Part shown: in pieces, positions 9,618 to 18,101 of the stretch
Numbering within the stretch: position 1 is the stretch's first letter
How the letters are laid out: each line of letters begins with the position of its first letter
DNA from: Acidobacteriota bacterium
GTDB lineage: Bacteria; Acidobacteriota; UBA6911
Direction: 5' to 3'
Assembly: GCA_013388445.1 (NCBI GenBank)
Contig: JACADW010000118.1
Span: 1-34,480, forward strand
Length of the DNA stretch: 34,480 bases
Program-made: the position numbers and the translations under genes
The notes under the pieces: generated by a model
The model's database searches: none
Told to the model about the DNA's origin: nothing
The model's input: the letters and a program-made list of their open reading frames with translations, nothing else

Positions 9618-9846
9618 ATCCCATGGACCTCAGATAGCGCTTCCTGCGCGCGCTCAAATCCGCCGGCAATCCCTCTACTGACCCGATCAAGTCGCCGATC
9701 AGCTCCAATGCGCCGGAAGGCCTCGCCTCCGGCGCACCCCGCAATCGTTCCCGCACAACTTCAGAAACCGAGATCCTGCTCAGCCGGGATTCCTGCTTGA
9801 TCTCGGCGATGAGCTTTTCCGGCAGGCGTACTGTCAGCGATTTCAT
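9559..9846 (-). CDS. vapB: Ribbon-helix-helix antitoxin of VapBC 2
   Basis: A 95-residue protein beginning MKSLTVRLPEKLIAEIKQES, a CopG/Arc-type ribbon-helix-helix start. SRISVSEVVRERLRG forms the second helix, followed by a toxin-binding tail (LIGDLIGSVEGLPADLSARR). Antitoxins of this kind bind the operator as dimers and mask the PIN toxin. The last 20 or so residues are Arg/Ser-rich and overlap the toxin start in another phase. The antitoxin itself is intact although its partner is broken by a stop. GGAG lies immediately before the ATG at 9846. It sits between two kinase fragments, which suggests insertion into, or survival within, a decaying region. Confidence 0.8.
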   Translation of the reverse strand: MKSLTVRLPEKLIAEIKQESRLSRISVSEVVRERLRGAPEARPSGALELIGDLIGSVEGLPADLSARRKRYLRSMGYVRNRSGGRRLSRRAPKSQ

Positions 9847-9852
9847 GGCTCC

Positions 9853-9881
9853 ATTGTATTACGACCGCGGCATGAGTGCAA
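9853..9881 (-). promoter_or_regulatory. Putative promoter of vapBC 2
   Basis: On the minus strand, TTGCAC (9876-9881), a 17-bp spacer and TACAAT (9853-9858). The -10 match is five of six and the -35 match is weak. The -10 ends six bases before the antitoxin ATG, again implying a leaderless or near-leaderless transcript. Confidence 0.4.
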
Positions 9882-10143
9882 GACATTGGGAAACCGGATT
9901 TGTTCCATCAGGAGGAGGGAAATGAGTTGGCGGATCGGTCGGCGGTCTCCATTGGTGTCGGCGTCCTGGCCGCTGCGGTCCCCGATCGCCGCATGGCCGG
10001 TTTTCTTGCTCTGACTTCCCGAAACTAAGAGGCTGTTCTTTGCCGGTCGTCCTGCCTGACAATCGAGCAAATGCAGCAGGGTGGGCAATACTCCTTCCTG
10101 AGGAAGTGAACGAGAACTTGTATCCGGATTCAGCCGGACCCGA

Positions 10144-10591
10144 TGCTTTCCGGCCGGGGCGAGCCGCTCGAGTTCTTCGAACCAGTTCTGGACCACAATC
10201 ATCTCGGTCACGGGCTGAGGCTTCCTCTCTTCCATCTTCACCATCAGGAATCGCTGATCGTCGAGCGATATGTCCCAGCCGCGGATCGGATCACCACGTA
10301 CGTATCCAGGCTTTTCAAACAGGAGGCGCGGCTTGCCCGGGGCAAACCCTCCATCCGTCCGAACCTCCACAGCCCACACCTGATCCGCCACCCTTCGATA
10401 AAAGAGCTTCTTCCCGCCCCGCGCCTAGAGCGGCTGCCGCCTGTGTCGTTTGATACCAGCCGCTTTCCTCCCGGGCCGGGGAAAGGCCGCACATAGACTT
10501 CGCGCTTTCCTGACTCATCGGAGACGTAGGCGATCGGCTTGCCGTCGAGTGAGATCCGGCGAGGTCCCGGCGCGGCTTTGGATTCCCTCAT
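10144..10591 (-). pseudogene. C-terminal TolB-like propeller fragment of a second Ser/Thr kinase
   Basis: The upstream piece reads RRISLDGKPIAYVSDESGKR, then EVYVRPFPGPGGKRLVSNDT. After a frameshift near 10420 the next piece is GKKLFYRRVADQVWAVEV, leading to FLMVKMEERKPQPVTEMIVV, then NWFEELERLAPAGK. The last motif is the usual extreme C-terminus of acidobacterial kinase-propeller proteins. No kinase domain is attached, and upstream it joins directly onto an ECF sigma remnant. It is not the missing end of the 7519-9167 gene as it stands, because order and phase differ. The 297 bases from here to the antitoxin start (9847-10143) hold only read-through of this frame and the vapB promoter. Confidence 0.7.
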
Positions 10592-10958
10592 GCTGGCCCG
10601 CCGGCCGGAGACAGGCTTCGTTTATCAGCGCGGAAGTCTGGAGTGTGTGTCCCGGCCGCTCGCGGCGCTTGTGGGACGCATCGCGCGCCAGGATGGAAGA
10701 CAGGTTGCTGCGGACGCTGGGCGCGACTGTCGCGTTTTCGAAGCGACGGTTTGTGATGTTTTCGTGGACGATGGCGATGTTCGCCGATGTTCCTTCCGGA
10801 TAGAGATCCCCCGTCGATCCTCCCTCCAAGGGCTTGCTGCCCTTGATTGAGGCATTGTCGCCGTATTGGGTGTCGATTGTCCCCTTCATGCCGTAGGTCC
10901 GGCGGCTGATTCCGCTCGAACCTCTCCCCGCCTCCTTATTGTCGGATTCGGTATGCAT
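10515..10958 (-). CDS. Hypothetical chimeric ORF containing an ECF sigma-factor remnant
   Basis: A 147-residue open frame with a good ribosome binding site (AAAGGAGAG just upstream of ATG 10958). The first 95 residues are unrecognised (for example YGDNASIKGSKPLEGGSTGD and HENITNRRFENATVAPSV). At 10596-10667 it reads RRERPGHTLQTSALINEACL, which matches the N-terminal region of acidobacterial ECF sigma factors (ERPGHTLQ-x-TALVNEAYLRL). After that it runs into the propeller fragment in the wrong phase. Sigma gene followed by kinase gene is a common acidobacterial order, so a large deletion probably fused the two. Whether a protein is made is unclear. Confidence 0.4.
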   Translation of the reverse strand: MHTESDNKEAGRGSSGISRRTYGMKGTIDTQYGDNASIKGSKPLEGGSTGDLYPEGTSANIAIVHENITNRRFENATVAPSVRSNLSSILARDASHKRRERPGHTLQTSALINEACLRPAGQHEGIQSRAGTSPDLTRRQADRLRLR

Positions 10959-10985
10959 TGATCTCTCCTTTTGTCTTCGCCCCAC

Positions 10986-12638
10986 TCAGAATCCCCAAAG
11001 CATCATGTTGGTTCTGCAGACATAGATGAACAAAGCCTGCGCCAGCAGGAGACCAACCAGCACCCGGCGCCAGCGGTCTCCGGCGCGGTGCACCATTTCG
11101 GCCGCGCCGGCCCACACGATTCCCGGCGCCAGGAAGAGCCATACCCGCGCCGTTTCAGCCGACAGCTGGTGCGACAGGTCCACGATCAGAACCATCAGCG
11201 GGAAAGCCGCGAGAGCCGGCATAAGGCCGGCAGGATCGCGCCACGCTTCCCGAAAAGCCCGCGCGAACCACACCAGGGCCAGGACCGCCAGCGGCAGACC
11301 GGCGAACAGCAGAAAATCCCATATGTTGTAGAACACCCAGACCCGGAAGGTGCGGTTGAGCTTGGCCAGCTCCACGGTGTTCTGGTGATGCACAGCTGCG
11401 AAGAAGATCTGCATCAAGTGAATGTGGAACATATACCGCAGCACGGTCTCGACGGCCACGCAGGTGACGACCGTCGCGCCAGTCAGAATCCACAGCCTCC
11501 TGCCCCCAGGGCTGCGCAGACTCGCCTGTCCGAGGATTGACACCGGCCTGAAGGATCCGGCCCGCCGTGAGAGTTCCAGGACTGCCACGATGCAAAGCAG
11601 GGGCGCCAGCAGCAACAGGGGGAAGGTGAGGAATATGCCGGTCATGAATGCAAGTCCGAGCGTTACGCCCCAGGCCACGGGCCGCTCGTTCAGGCCCTTC
11701 ATCGCAAGAATGATACAGAGCAGCGCCAGAGGGGGGTATACGAGGTCGAACGCAGGCAGCATGAGGACCAGGGCAGGGTAGTGGACCCAGAGCGCCGCGG
11801 CGGTCCATGCTGTGCGCCGGGCAGCCTCATCTGCAGCGCCGGCCGTCTGCTTCATCGCCCCCTGCGCGACCCAGAAGATGGGAAACACGCCAAGCAGTCC
11901 GATAATGACGGTCAGGCATGCCAGCGTTACTGCCGTAACGTCTATGGTAGTGAGTTGCTCCACCCCGACCGATTCCGGGTCAGCTCCGATTTCCGCGTAC
12001 AGCTTCGCCAGGGTCGCCGAGAGGCGAGGGTTACTATCGAACAGGCTCAGCAAGCCATAGCTGGCCAGCACCAGGCCCGGCGGGTGGGTTCTGGCATGGA
12101 GCGGGAATTCCGGGATCAGTTCCGCATAGCGTTCGAGCGTCACTGCCAGGGGCGGCTGTCTCCCATCCCGTATCCACTGAGCCAGAGTCAGGTAGCTGGT
12201 CCAGGTCGGGCTCTTGACGATGCGCGCCACCCGCGCCAGACCCCACGGAGTCGCCGCAGCCAGGCTTGTCCAGACGAAGAAGACGCCCCATAGGAACAGT
12301 GCCAGCAGGCCAAGCCGCTGCCTTGCTTTCTCTTGCTTGAGCCGGCATCCGACGAGCCAAGCCGCACCGCCTATCACCAATGCGCCGAGAGCCAGGCGCC
12401 ACACGGCGCCCAGAAGGCTCTCCAGGAGGATACTCCGGTGCATGTAAGGCCAAACCCACTGCTTCGGGCCTCTGGGGCCATTCACGTACGGGAGGTGGAA
12501 ATAGATGGCCAGGCAGGCAGCGATGCCGAGCGCGAACGCAAGCCACAGCACACGGTCTCGAATGAGACGACGCGGTACGCCGCGGGCCGTTGCCTGGGTT
12601 TTTTGATCTGACTGCTCGCTCGATGTTGAAAAGGTCAT
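10986..12638 (-). CDS. Polytopic membrane protein, possible GT-C-type glycosyltransferase
   Basis: A 550-residue protein with about ten hydrophobic helices, starting near residue 30 (VLWLAFALGIAACLAIYFHL). Other helices include LALGALVIGGAAWLVG, LGLLALFLWGVFFVW, LTVIIGLLGVFPIFWVAQG, PPLALLCIILAM, TGIFLTFPLLLLAPLLCIV, LLFAGLPLAVLALVWFA and a C-terminal VGLLLAQALFIYVC. HARTHPPGLVLASYGL (about 181-196) carries a THPPG motif seen in lipid-sugar-dependent membrane glycosyltransferases, and the overall layout of long loops between helices fits that superfamily. No Asp-rich catalytic loop could be assigned with confidence. It acts in the inner membrane. The donor and acceptor are unknown. It ends 28 bp before the chimeric ORF start. 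Confidence 0.6.
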   Translation of the reverse strand: MTFSTSSEQSDQKTQATARGVPRRLIRDRVLWLAFALGIAACLAIYFHLPYVNGPRGPKQWVWPYMHRSILLESLLGAVWRLALGALVIGGAAWLVGCRLKQEKARQRLGLLALFLWGVFFVWTSLAAATPWGLARVARIVKSPTWTSYLTLAQWIRDGRQPPLAVTLERYAELIPEFPLHARTHPPGLVLASYGLLSLFDSNPRLSATLAKLYAEIGADPESVGVEQLTTIDVTAVTLACLTVIIGLLGVFPIFWVAQGAMKQTAGAADEAARRTAWTAAALWVHYPALVLMLPAFDLVYPPLALLCIILAMKGLNERPVAWGVTLGLAFMTGIFLTFPLLLLAPLLCIVAVLELSRRAGSFRPVSILGQASLRSPGGRRLWILTGATVVTCVAVETVLRYMFHIHLMQIFFAAVHHQNTVELAKLNRTFRVWVFYNIWDFLLFAGLPLAVLALVWFARAFREAWRDPAGLMPALAAFPLMVLIVDLSHQLSAETARVWLFLAPGIVWAGAAEMVHRAGDRWRRVLVGLLLAQALFIYVCRTNMMLWGF

Positions 12639-13339
12639 GGAATCAAGGTATCTGCCAAGGATCTGCGTCCTTCCGGATGACCGGCGTGTCCTCGCTTATC
12701 CGGCCCGTCTCCGTGACGCGAATCGTCTTCTTACTCCGGTAGGTTGCCGGCTCCGCAGTGAGGCTACACGCCTGCAGACCGTCCAACGAGTCCAGGGGAC
12801 TGCAGAAGGTCTGTGCCTTGGTCTGGCTGGGGAACGTAACCATCAGGAGTCCTGCCGGTACGGGTCCCCAAGAACCCGCATGCCGGATTGCCAACCGCCT
12901 GGATCCTGCTGCAAGGTCTCTGTCCGACATGCGTGGACCCTCCAGTCTGCAGCATTGTACACGCCGCCATCATCCACGAAAACCGCTTCGAAAACACCAT
13001 ACATGGCCGGCATGGGCGGCAGACGCCGATCGCCGGGCGGCGCCAAAGGGGGAGAATCATAGCCGTCTCACAGATGACCGCGGTCCGTGCTGCGTGAATA
13101 ACTGAACTGCATCGCCGGCGGCCGCGGCGCGCTCCGCCCGTCCATATCTTGGCTCGCCTGGGTGCACGGCCGGTCCATGAGCAACGGTTGCGAATTTCAG
13201 GAATGTCGGCTTGTGTCGGATATGTCCGGGAATTGTGGCTACAAATCGCGGCCGGTGCTGGATGGAACATCCGCCTGCAGACATCGTGGCGCCAGGATAC
13301 CGTGTGCTCGCGGCGCCGTCCTCTCACTCTCGCCTGACC
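12639..13339. other. About 700 bases with no convincing gene
   Basis: Several overlapping short frames exist on both strands, but none shows a recognisable family or consistent coding character. Minus-strand phrases such as FEAVFVDDGGVYNAADWRVH (near 12990) and RSKKTIRVTETGRISEDTPV (near 12690) look protein-like yet lie in different phases. This suggests a degraded gene rather than an active one. Confidence 0.5.
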
Positions 13340-13510
13340 TCATCCGGCATCGCGCTGCGGAAAGGCGAAAAGCGCGCCCCGGATATAGGGCGTCACATGG
13401 ACGACCTGAGCGAGCGTCCAGCAGGTGCCGCGTGCTGAGAGACTCTTCTTAAGCTGCTCCCTTGCATGTTCTTCTGAGCAGAAGAACGCAGGCACCTCTT
13501 GGTTATTCAC
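13340..13510 (-). CDS. Short ORF directly after the permease, possible gene fragment
   Basis: A 56-residue frame from GTG 13510. It contains VPAFFCSEEHAREQLKKSLS, then WTLAQVVHVTPYIRGALFAF. It starts 3 bp after the permease stop codon on the same strand. The sequence looks like a genuine protein segment and may be the C-terminal remnant of a larger protein, but no family is assigned. Chance openness of a GC-rich frame is the alternative. Confidence 0.25.
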   Translation of the reverse strand: MNNQEVPAFFCSEEHAREQLKKSLSARGTCWTLAQVVHVTPYIRGALFAFPQRDAG

Positions 13511-13513
13511 ATA

Positions 13514-15031
13514 CTACCTATTGAGGCGGCTTCTCCTGATCCCGTACAGAAAATATATGGCCATCCCGACGGCGAGCCAGCCGAAAAACCTCAGCCATGT
13601 AAGAAGCGGCAGCCCGGCCATCAGCACGATGCACATGGCGATTCCGAGGAGGGGCGTCCACGGGACCAGCGGCACACGAAACGCCCTCCGGCGGTCAGGC
13701 TCCCGGTAACGCAGAACCAGAATCCCCGTGCAGACGAGCACGAAGGCAAAGAGGGTCCCGATATTCGTCAGCTGTACGATCTCATCGATGTTCGCAACCG
13801 CGGCGAAGAGGGCCACGAAGATGCCGGTGAGGATCGTGGTCACGTGGGGCGTGCGGTACCTCGGATGGATTCTGGAGAATGAGCGGCCCAGCAGCCCGTC
13901 GCGGGACATCGCCATGAGTATCCTGGGCTGTCCGAGCTGGAAAACCAGCAGCACGGCGGTCATCGCGACGACAGCCCCGAAAGCGAGCAAGCCCGCTGCC
14001 CAGTCCTGGTGTACGAAAGAGAGGGCATTGGCGAGCGGATCGGCCACGCCGGTCAGTTCCCGGAAAGGAATCATGCCGGTCAGGACCAGCGCAGCAGCGA
14101 TGTATAGCACCGTGCAGATGATCAGAGATCCGATGATGCCCCGCGGAAGGTCTCTGGCAGGGTTCTTGCACTCCTCCGCTGCGGTCGAGACGGCGTCAAA
14201 GCCGATGTATGCGAAAAAGATCAGCGAGGCGCCGGTCCACACACCCGGGATTCCGCCGGGGAAGAAAGGCCGCCAATGCTCCGGCTTGACGTAGAAGGCA
14301 CCCACGGCGATGAAGAAGAGGAGCGTGATGATCTTGAGAACCACGATGACGTTGTTGAAACGAGCCGATTCCTTGATACCGATCACCAGCAACCAGGTGA
14401 TAAAAGCAACGATGAGGACGGCGAGGACGTTGAAAACGACCGGAACGCCCAGCACCTCCGGATGATTCAGGTGTGCCTGGTAGGCGACGTTGGCCTCCGG
14501 GGTCAACGACGAAACTCCGGTTTCGGCCGCGGCCCGGGCGGCAATGAGTGTGGAGCGGTAGTCAGTGGCCATCCACGCGGGAATCTCTATTCCGAATCCG
14601 AGCAGGAGTTGCCGGAAGTAGGCCGCCCATGAGATCGCCACGGCGATGTTGCCGACGGCGTACTCGAGTATCAGGTCCCAGCCGATGATCCACGCCACCA
14701 GTTCGCCCAGCGTCGCGTAGCTGTACGTGTATGCGGAACCTGCAACGGGCACCAGGCTGGCGAACTCCGCATAGCAGAGGGCGCAGAACCCGCAGGCGAC
14801 GGCCGTCAGAGCGATGGACACGGTCACCCCGGGCCCCGCGGGAGGCAGGCCATTGCTGCCTGAGGTTGCCGCTCCCAGCGTGGCAAAGATACCTGCCCCG
14901 ATAATTGCGCCGATGCCGAGGGCGATCAGGTCCACGGTTGTGAGCGACTTCTTGAGGCCGTGTGCCTCGTCTGTGCCTTCGGCGATCAGAACATCCAGCG
15001 GCTTCTTGCGGAAGAGGTACATCGGCAGCAC
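13514..15031 (-). CDS. Amino-acid permease of the APC superfamily (cationic amino-acid transporter-like)
   Basis: A 505-residue protein with 12 or more hydrophobic helices. The N-terminal LKKSLTTVDLIALGIGAIIG, then AGIFATLGAA, is the APC hallmark: helix 1 is broken by the G-A-I-I-G-A-G-I-F substrate site. FFAYIGFDAVSTAAEECKNP, then ARDLPRGIIGSLI, is the helix-6 and loop signature of the CAT/YfnA-like branch. A long insert after helix 3-4 (ATDYRSTLIAARAAAETGVS) is typical of bacterial members. It takes up amino acids by proton symport at the inner membrane; exact specificity is not readable. ATG 15031 (MLPMYLFRKKPLDVLIAEG) has an alternative start three codons later. It lies 126 bp downstream of the acyl-CoA synthetase on the same strand. 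Confidence 0.9.
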   Translation of the reverse strand: MLPMYLFRKKPLDVLIAEGTDEAHGLKKSLTTVDLIALGIGAIIGAGIFATLGAATSGSNGLPPAGPGVTVSIALTAVACGFCALCYAEFASLVPVAGSAYTYSYATLGELVAWIIGWDLILEYAVGNIAVAISWAAYFRQLLLGFGIEIPAWMATDYRSTLIAARAAAETGVSSLTPEANVAYQAHLNHPEVLGVPVVFNVLAVLIVAFITWLLVIGIKESARFNNVIVVLKIITLLFFIAVGAFYVKPEHWRPFFPGGIPGVWTGASLIFFAYIGFDAVSTAAEECKNPARDLPRGIIGSLIICTVLYIAAALVLTGMIPFRELTGVADPLANALSFVHQDWAAGLLAFGAVVAMTAVLLVFQLGQPRILMAMSRDGLLGRSFSRIHPRYRTPHVTTILTGIFVALFAAVANIDEIVQLTNIGTLFAFVLVCTGILVLRYREPDRRRAFRVPLVPWTPLLGIAMCIVLMAGLPLLTWLRFFGWLAVGMAIYFLYGIRRSRLNR

Positions 15032-15065
15032 TCCGTAGAGGTCGGGTCACAGGAACCGAGACTCT

Positions 15066-15100
15066 GGATACAGAATTCGGAATTCAGAAAACAGAGATGA
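15066..15100. repeat. Degenerate tandem heptamer tract, GAATTCA type
   Basis: Five 7-base units in a row: GGATACA, GAATTCG, GAATTCA, GAAAACA, GAGATGA. It lies between the acyl-CoA synthetase 3' end and the permease start. The unit differs from the tract at 685 but the 7-base period is the same. Confidence 0.65.
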
Positions 15101-15157
15101 TTGCCGGGACAATTCGGGGGGAAGGGGCCGGTTGGGGGGGCCGGGGTCGGTCATTCC

Positions 15158-17332
15158 TCAGATCCTTCCTACACGCATGCGTCCGTCTACGACGACTGCG
15201 CCCCGGCCCGAGTCGAGCACCTTGACCGGATTCAGGTCAAGTTCCAAGAGCTCTGGAACGGCTTCCGCCAGAGCAGAGACACGCCGGATGACCTGGACCA
15301 GCGCCTGCCGGTCGGCGGGCGGCGCGCCGCGGTAGCCGTCCAGGAGCCTGCCTGTGCGAAGCCCCGAAATCATTTCCTCAGCGTCGATGTCGCTGACCGG
15401 CGCGGGACGGAACGTAAAATCCTTGATGAGCTCGACCAATACGCCGCCCAGGCCACAGACGATGAGCGGTCCAAAGGTGGAATCGACTGTAATCCCGACG
15501 AGCGCTTCGACGGCACCCGGCACCTCACGCTGAAGGAGGACACTCTCGAGTGCAAAACCATTCTCCTTCATTCTCTCCTTCAGGAGCTTGATCGCGGCGG
15601 TTACCTCTTCGCGCCTCCGAAGGCCGAGGATCACTCCGCCGACATCGCTCTTGTGCACGACCTCAGGGACCAAGACCTTCATCACTAGCGGGTAGCCCAA
15701 GCGGTCGGCTGCGTCCGGCGCTCCTTCCAGGCTTGCCTGCACGGCCGCGGCAAACTCGATCCCTGCGTTGCCCAGGACGGTCGCCAGGTCGTCGGGCTCC
15801 AGCCATACCGGCTCTTCATGAACCTCGATCAACCGGTCGATCACTCTTCGGATCGCTGTGCGTGCAGCGGGATCCAGGGATAATACGCATCCGGCTGGTC
15901 TTTTCCTCCAACGGCTGTAGCGCTCTGCCGCAGCCAGCGCAACGGCTGCGTTTTCCGGGAAGCTGTAGGAGGGCAAGCGGCCCCGGGCGCCGGCGTTGAG
16001 GGCCCTGGGCTTTCCGTCCACGGACATGAAGACCGTAAGCACCGGCTTTTCGGGCGGGACCTTCTGCGCGGACCTGCAAATGGCATCTGCGACCTCCTGG
16101 GGATCGTGGAGCCGCGGTGCCAGGTAGATCACGACCAGCGAGTCGATATTCGGGTCGGCCCCTACGCATTCCATGGCGGCTGCATAGTGGTCGGCTGTGG
16201 CGCTGGCAATCATGTCGACCGGATTGGCCAGGCCCGCCATTCTTGGAAGGACGCGGCGCAGGGCGGTCAGAGTCTCCGGCGCAAGTTCCGGCAGGATCAA
16301 GCCGCGCGCCTCGCAGGCGTCCGCCAGGAGAATGCCGGGTCCTCCGCCGTTGGTGATCGCGCCCACGCGCGGGCTGCGCGGGACAGGTTGCGCGGAGAGG
16401 AGGGTGGCGATATCCATCAACTCCTCCATGGTCGTCGCACGGATGACGCCGGTCTGTTCGAACAGGGCGTCGATGGCAACATCCGGCGTGCCCAGCGATG
16501 CCGAGTGGCTGGAGGCTGCCCGGCTCCCGGCAGCCGAGCGTCCTGCCTTGAGAGCCACAATCGGTTTGCGGCGCGTGAGCCCAGGTGCGAGCCGAGCGAA
16601 TTCGCGGGGATTGTCAAAGCTCTCCAGGTACAGCACGATGACCTCGGTCCTGGGGTCCTCATCCCAGTAAGCCAGCAGGTCGCTGCTGGATACATCCACA
16701 TTGTTCCCGACTGAAACGAAAGTCGAGATGCCGATATGAAGCGCCTGAAGGTGCTCGAGGATCGAGTAGCCGAGGGCTCCGCTCTGGGAAAGCATTCCGA
16801 TGTTGCCTGCCGGGGGCCAGGGTGGCACGAAGGTGGCGTTGAGCGAAATGGCCGGATCGGTATTGAGGACGCCCATGCAGTTCGGCCCCACCATGCGCAT
16901 AGCCGCAGACCGGCACAGGTCCCGGAGACGCCGCTCGGCCTCCCTTCCTTCGTTGGAAATCTCCCCGAAACCCGAGGTGATGATCACCACGCCGCGCACC
17001 CCCGCACGGACACAATCGCGGACGGCGTCCTCGGCCATGTGCGCCGGCACGGCGATCAGGGCCATGTCCACCGCCGCCCCGATGGACGAGACACTCGGAT
17101 AGGCTCTGAGGCCGGCAATTTCTTCAGCCCTGGGGTTCACCGGAAAGATCGGTCCCGTGAATCCGCAGTTCTTCACGTTGTTTATCAGTGCCGCGCCGAT
17201 CGTTCCGGGCTGACGGGATGCTCCGACAACCGCAATGGACCTGGGATCAAGAATAGGACGAAGACTCAGAGCGACCGCGTGCCGGTCACGCAAGAGCGTG
17301 TCGCCCGGTCTTTCGGATGTTTCGGCTTCCAT
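15158..17332 (-). CDS. ADP-forming acetyl/acyl-CoA synthetase, fused alpha-beta chain
   Basis: A 724-residue protein from ATG 17332 (MEAETSERPGDTLLRDRHAV). The CoA-binding Rossmann domain follows (SIAVVGASRQPGTIGAALIN, about 27-46). Next are the succinyl-CoA-ligase-like domains with GVRGVVIITSGFGE and the phosphohistidine segment AASSHSASLGTPD. The C-terminal ATP-grasp half includes LGYPLVMKVLVPEVVHKSDV and ELLELDLNPVKVLD. The enzyme interconverts acyl-CoA + ADP + Pi with acid + ATP and conserves energy from acetyl- or branched acyl-CoA. A longer open frame reaches 17776, but the extra 148 residues are low-complexity Arg/Ser-rich sequence without family character, so the shorter start is preferred. 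There is no attached acetyltransferase domain, unlike Pat-type proteins. It is cytosolic. Confidence 0.88.
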   Translation of the reverse strand: MEAETSERPGDTLLRDRHAVALSLRPILDPRSIAVVGASRQPGTIGAALINNVKNCGFTGPIFPVNPRAEEIAGLRAYPSVSSIGAAVDMALIAVPAHMAEDAVRDCVRAGVRGVVIITSGFGEISNEGREAERRLRDLCRSAAMRMVGPNCMGVLNTDPAISLNATFVPPWPPAGNIGMLSQSGALGYSILEHLQALHIGISTFVSVGNNVDVSSSDLLAYWDEDPRTEVIVLYLESFDNPREFARLAPGLTRRKPIVALKAGRSAAGSRAASSHSASLGTPDVAIDALFEQTGVIRATTMEELMDIATLLSAQPVPRSPRVGAITNGGGPGILLADACEARGLILPELAPETLTALRRVLPRMAGLANPVDMIASATADHYAAAMECVGADPNIDSLVVIYLAPRLHDPQEVADAICRSAQKVPPEKPVLTVFMSVDGKPRALNAGARGRLPSYSFPENAAVALAAAERYSRWRKRPAGCVLSLDPAARTAIRRVIDRLIEVHEEPVWLEPDDLATVLGNAGIEFAAAVQASLEGAPDAADRLGYPLVMKVLVPEVVHKSDVGGVILGLRRREEVTAAIKLLKERMKENGFALESVLLQREVPGAVEALVGITVDSTFGPLIVCGLGGVLVELIKDFTFRPAPVSDIDAEEMISGLRTGRLLDGYRGAPPADRQALVQVIRRVSALAEAVPELLELDLNPVKVLDSGRGAVVVDGRMRVGRI

Positions 17333-17693
17333 CAGCAGCCTCCTCCGGGTAACGGGCAATCGGGATCCGCGCTGCAGGCTGACCCGGCTCCATTCTGAGG
17401 CGGTATCTCGTGGACCTCCGGCGCACCCGCGCGCATGAAAATGTGCGCGGGCGGAGTGCGTTGCCGCGGCCGAGCGGGTGCTGGCTACCAACGCTGCGAA
17501 TCGCGGGCCGGTGCCGCTTTTCAGACATCCCGCATGGCGGGAAGCGCCGGTCCGGCAGCCACCGAGCATACTATTGTCGGAAGAGATCCTCCTCCCGGCG
17601 GTCATTACATAACCCGCTCCGCGTTTCGTGGCCTCAGAGGGTATCCGGCGCACACCTCGCAGCCCTGCGACCGCGGACATGCCGGGAAGACCC
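17333..17693. other. Intergenic stretch of 361 bases, nothing recognised
   Basis: It lies between the acyl-CoA synthetase start and the end of uvrD on the minus strand. The synthetase frame stays open through it, but the encoded sequence has no family character. No clear promoter or terminator was found. Confidence 0.4.
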
Positions 17694-18101
17694 TCAGAGC
17701 GGCTCCAGCTTGGCGTACCTCTCCATAAGCGTCTTCCGGCCGGCCCGGGTGAAGGAGACAACCAGCTTGAAATCATCTCCTGCTTTCTGCCGGCTCACGA
17801 CGATACCCTCGCCGAACTTGGCGTGCCGCACGCGCATTCCTGATTTCAGGACCTTATCGGGCTGTGCGCGCTGTGCCGCCTGTTGGAGGTAAGGCCGCAA
17901 CTCAGAGAGTATTCCCGGAGATTCCGCCATAGGCCGATCGGCACCCAGGTGTGCCGCTCGCTGCCGCGCGTGCCGGTAGCCGTAGTCCTCGGCTTCCTCA
18001 TCATCATCTTCTTCTTCTTCTTCTTCTTCCTCCTCCTCCAGCCGGTCTTCCCGGACGAAATGCCGAAGTGTGACAGCGCCTTCCAACAAATCATGCGGCA
18101 T
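17694..18101 (-). CDS. uvrD: UvrD/PcrA C-terminal RNA-polymerase-binding domain, separated by an in-frame stop
   Basis: This segment continues the helicase in the same phase directly after its TAA. It starts MPHDLLEGAVTLRHFVREDR, then an acidic linker of about ten Glu and three Asp (from a GAA/GAT trinucleotide run near 18001-18040), then GMRVRHAKFGEGIVVSRQKA and VSFTRAGRKTLMERYAKLEP. The last part is the Tudor-like domain by which PcrA/UvrD binds RNA polymerase in transcription-coupled repair. The first codon after the stop is ATG, so reinitiation could produce it as a separate chain. Otherwise this is the detached 3' end of a broken gene. Confidence 0.75.
   Translation of the reverse strand: MPHDLLEGAVTLRHFVREDRLEEEEEEEEEEDDDEEAEDYGYRHARQRAAHLGADRPMAESPGILSELRPYLQQAAQRAQPDKVLKSGMRVRHAKFGEGIVVSRQKAGDDFKLVVSFTRAGRKTLMERYAKLEPL

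Noticed and set aside
17333-17776. N-terminal extension of the acyl-CoA synthetase to 17776
   Set aside because: The extra 148 residues are Arg/Ser/Gly-rich without domain character, and the conserved CoA-binding domain starts shortly after ATG 17332.
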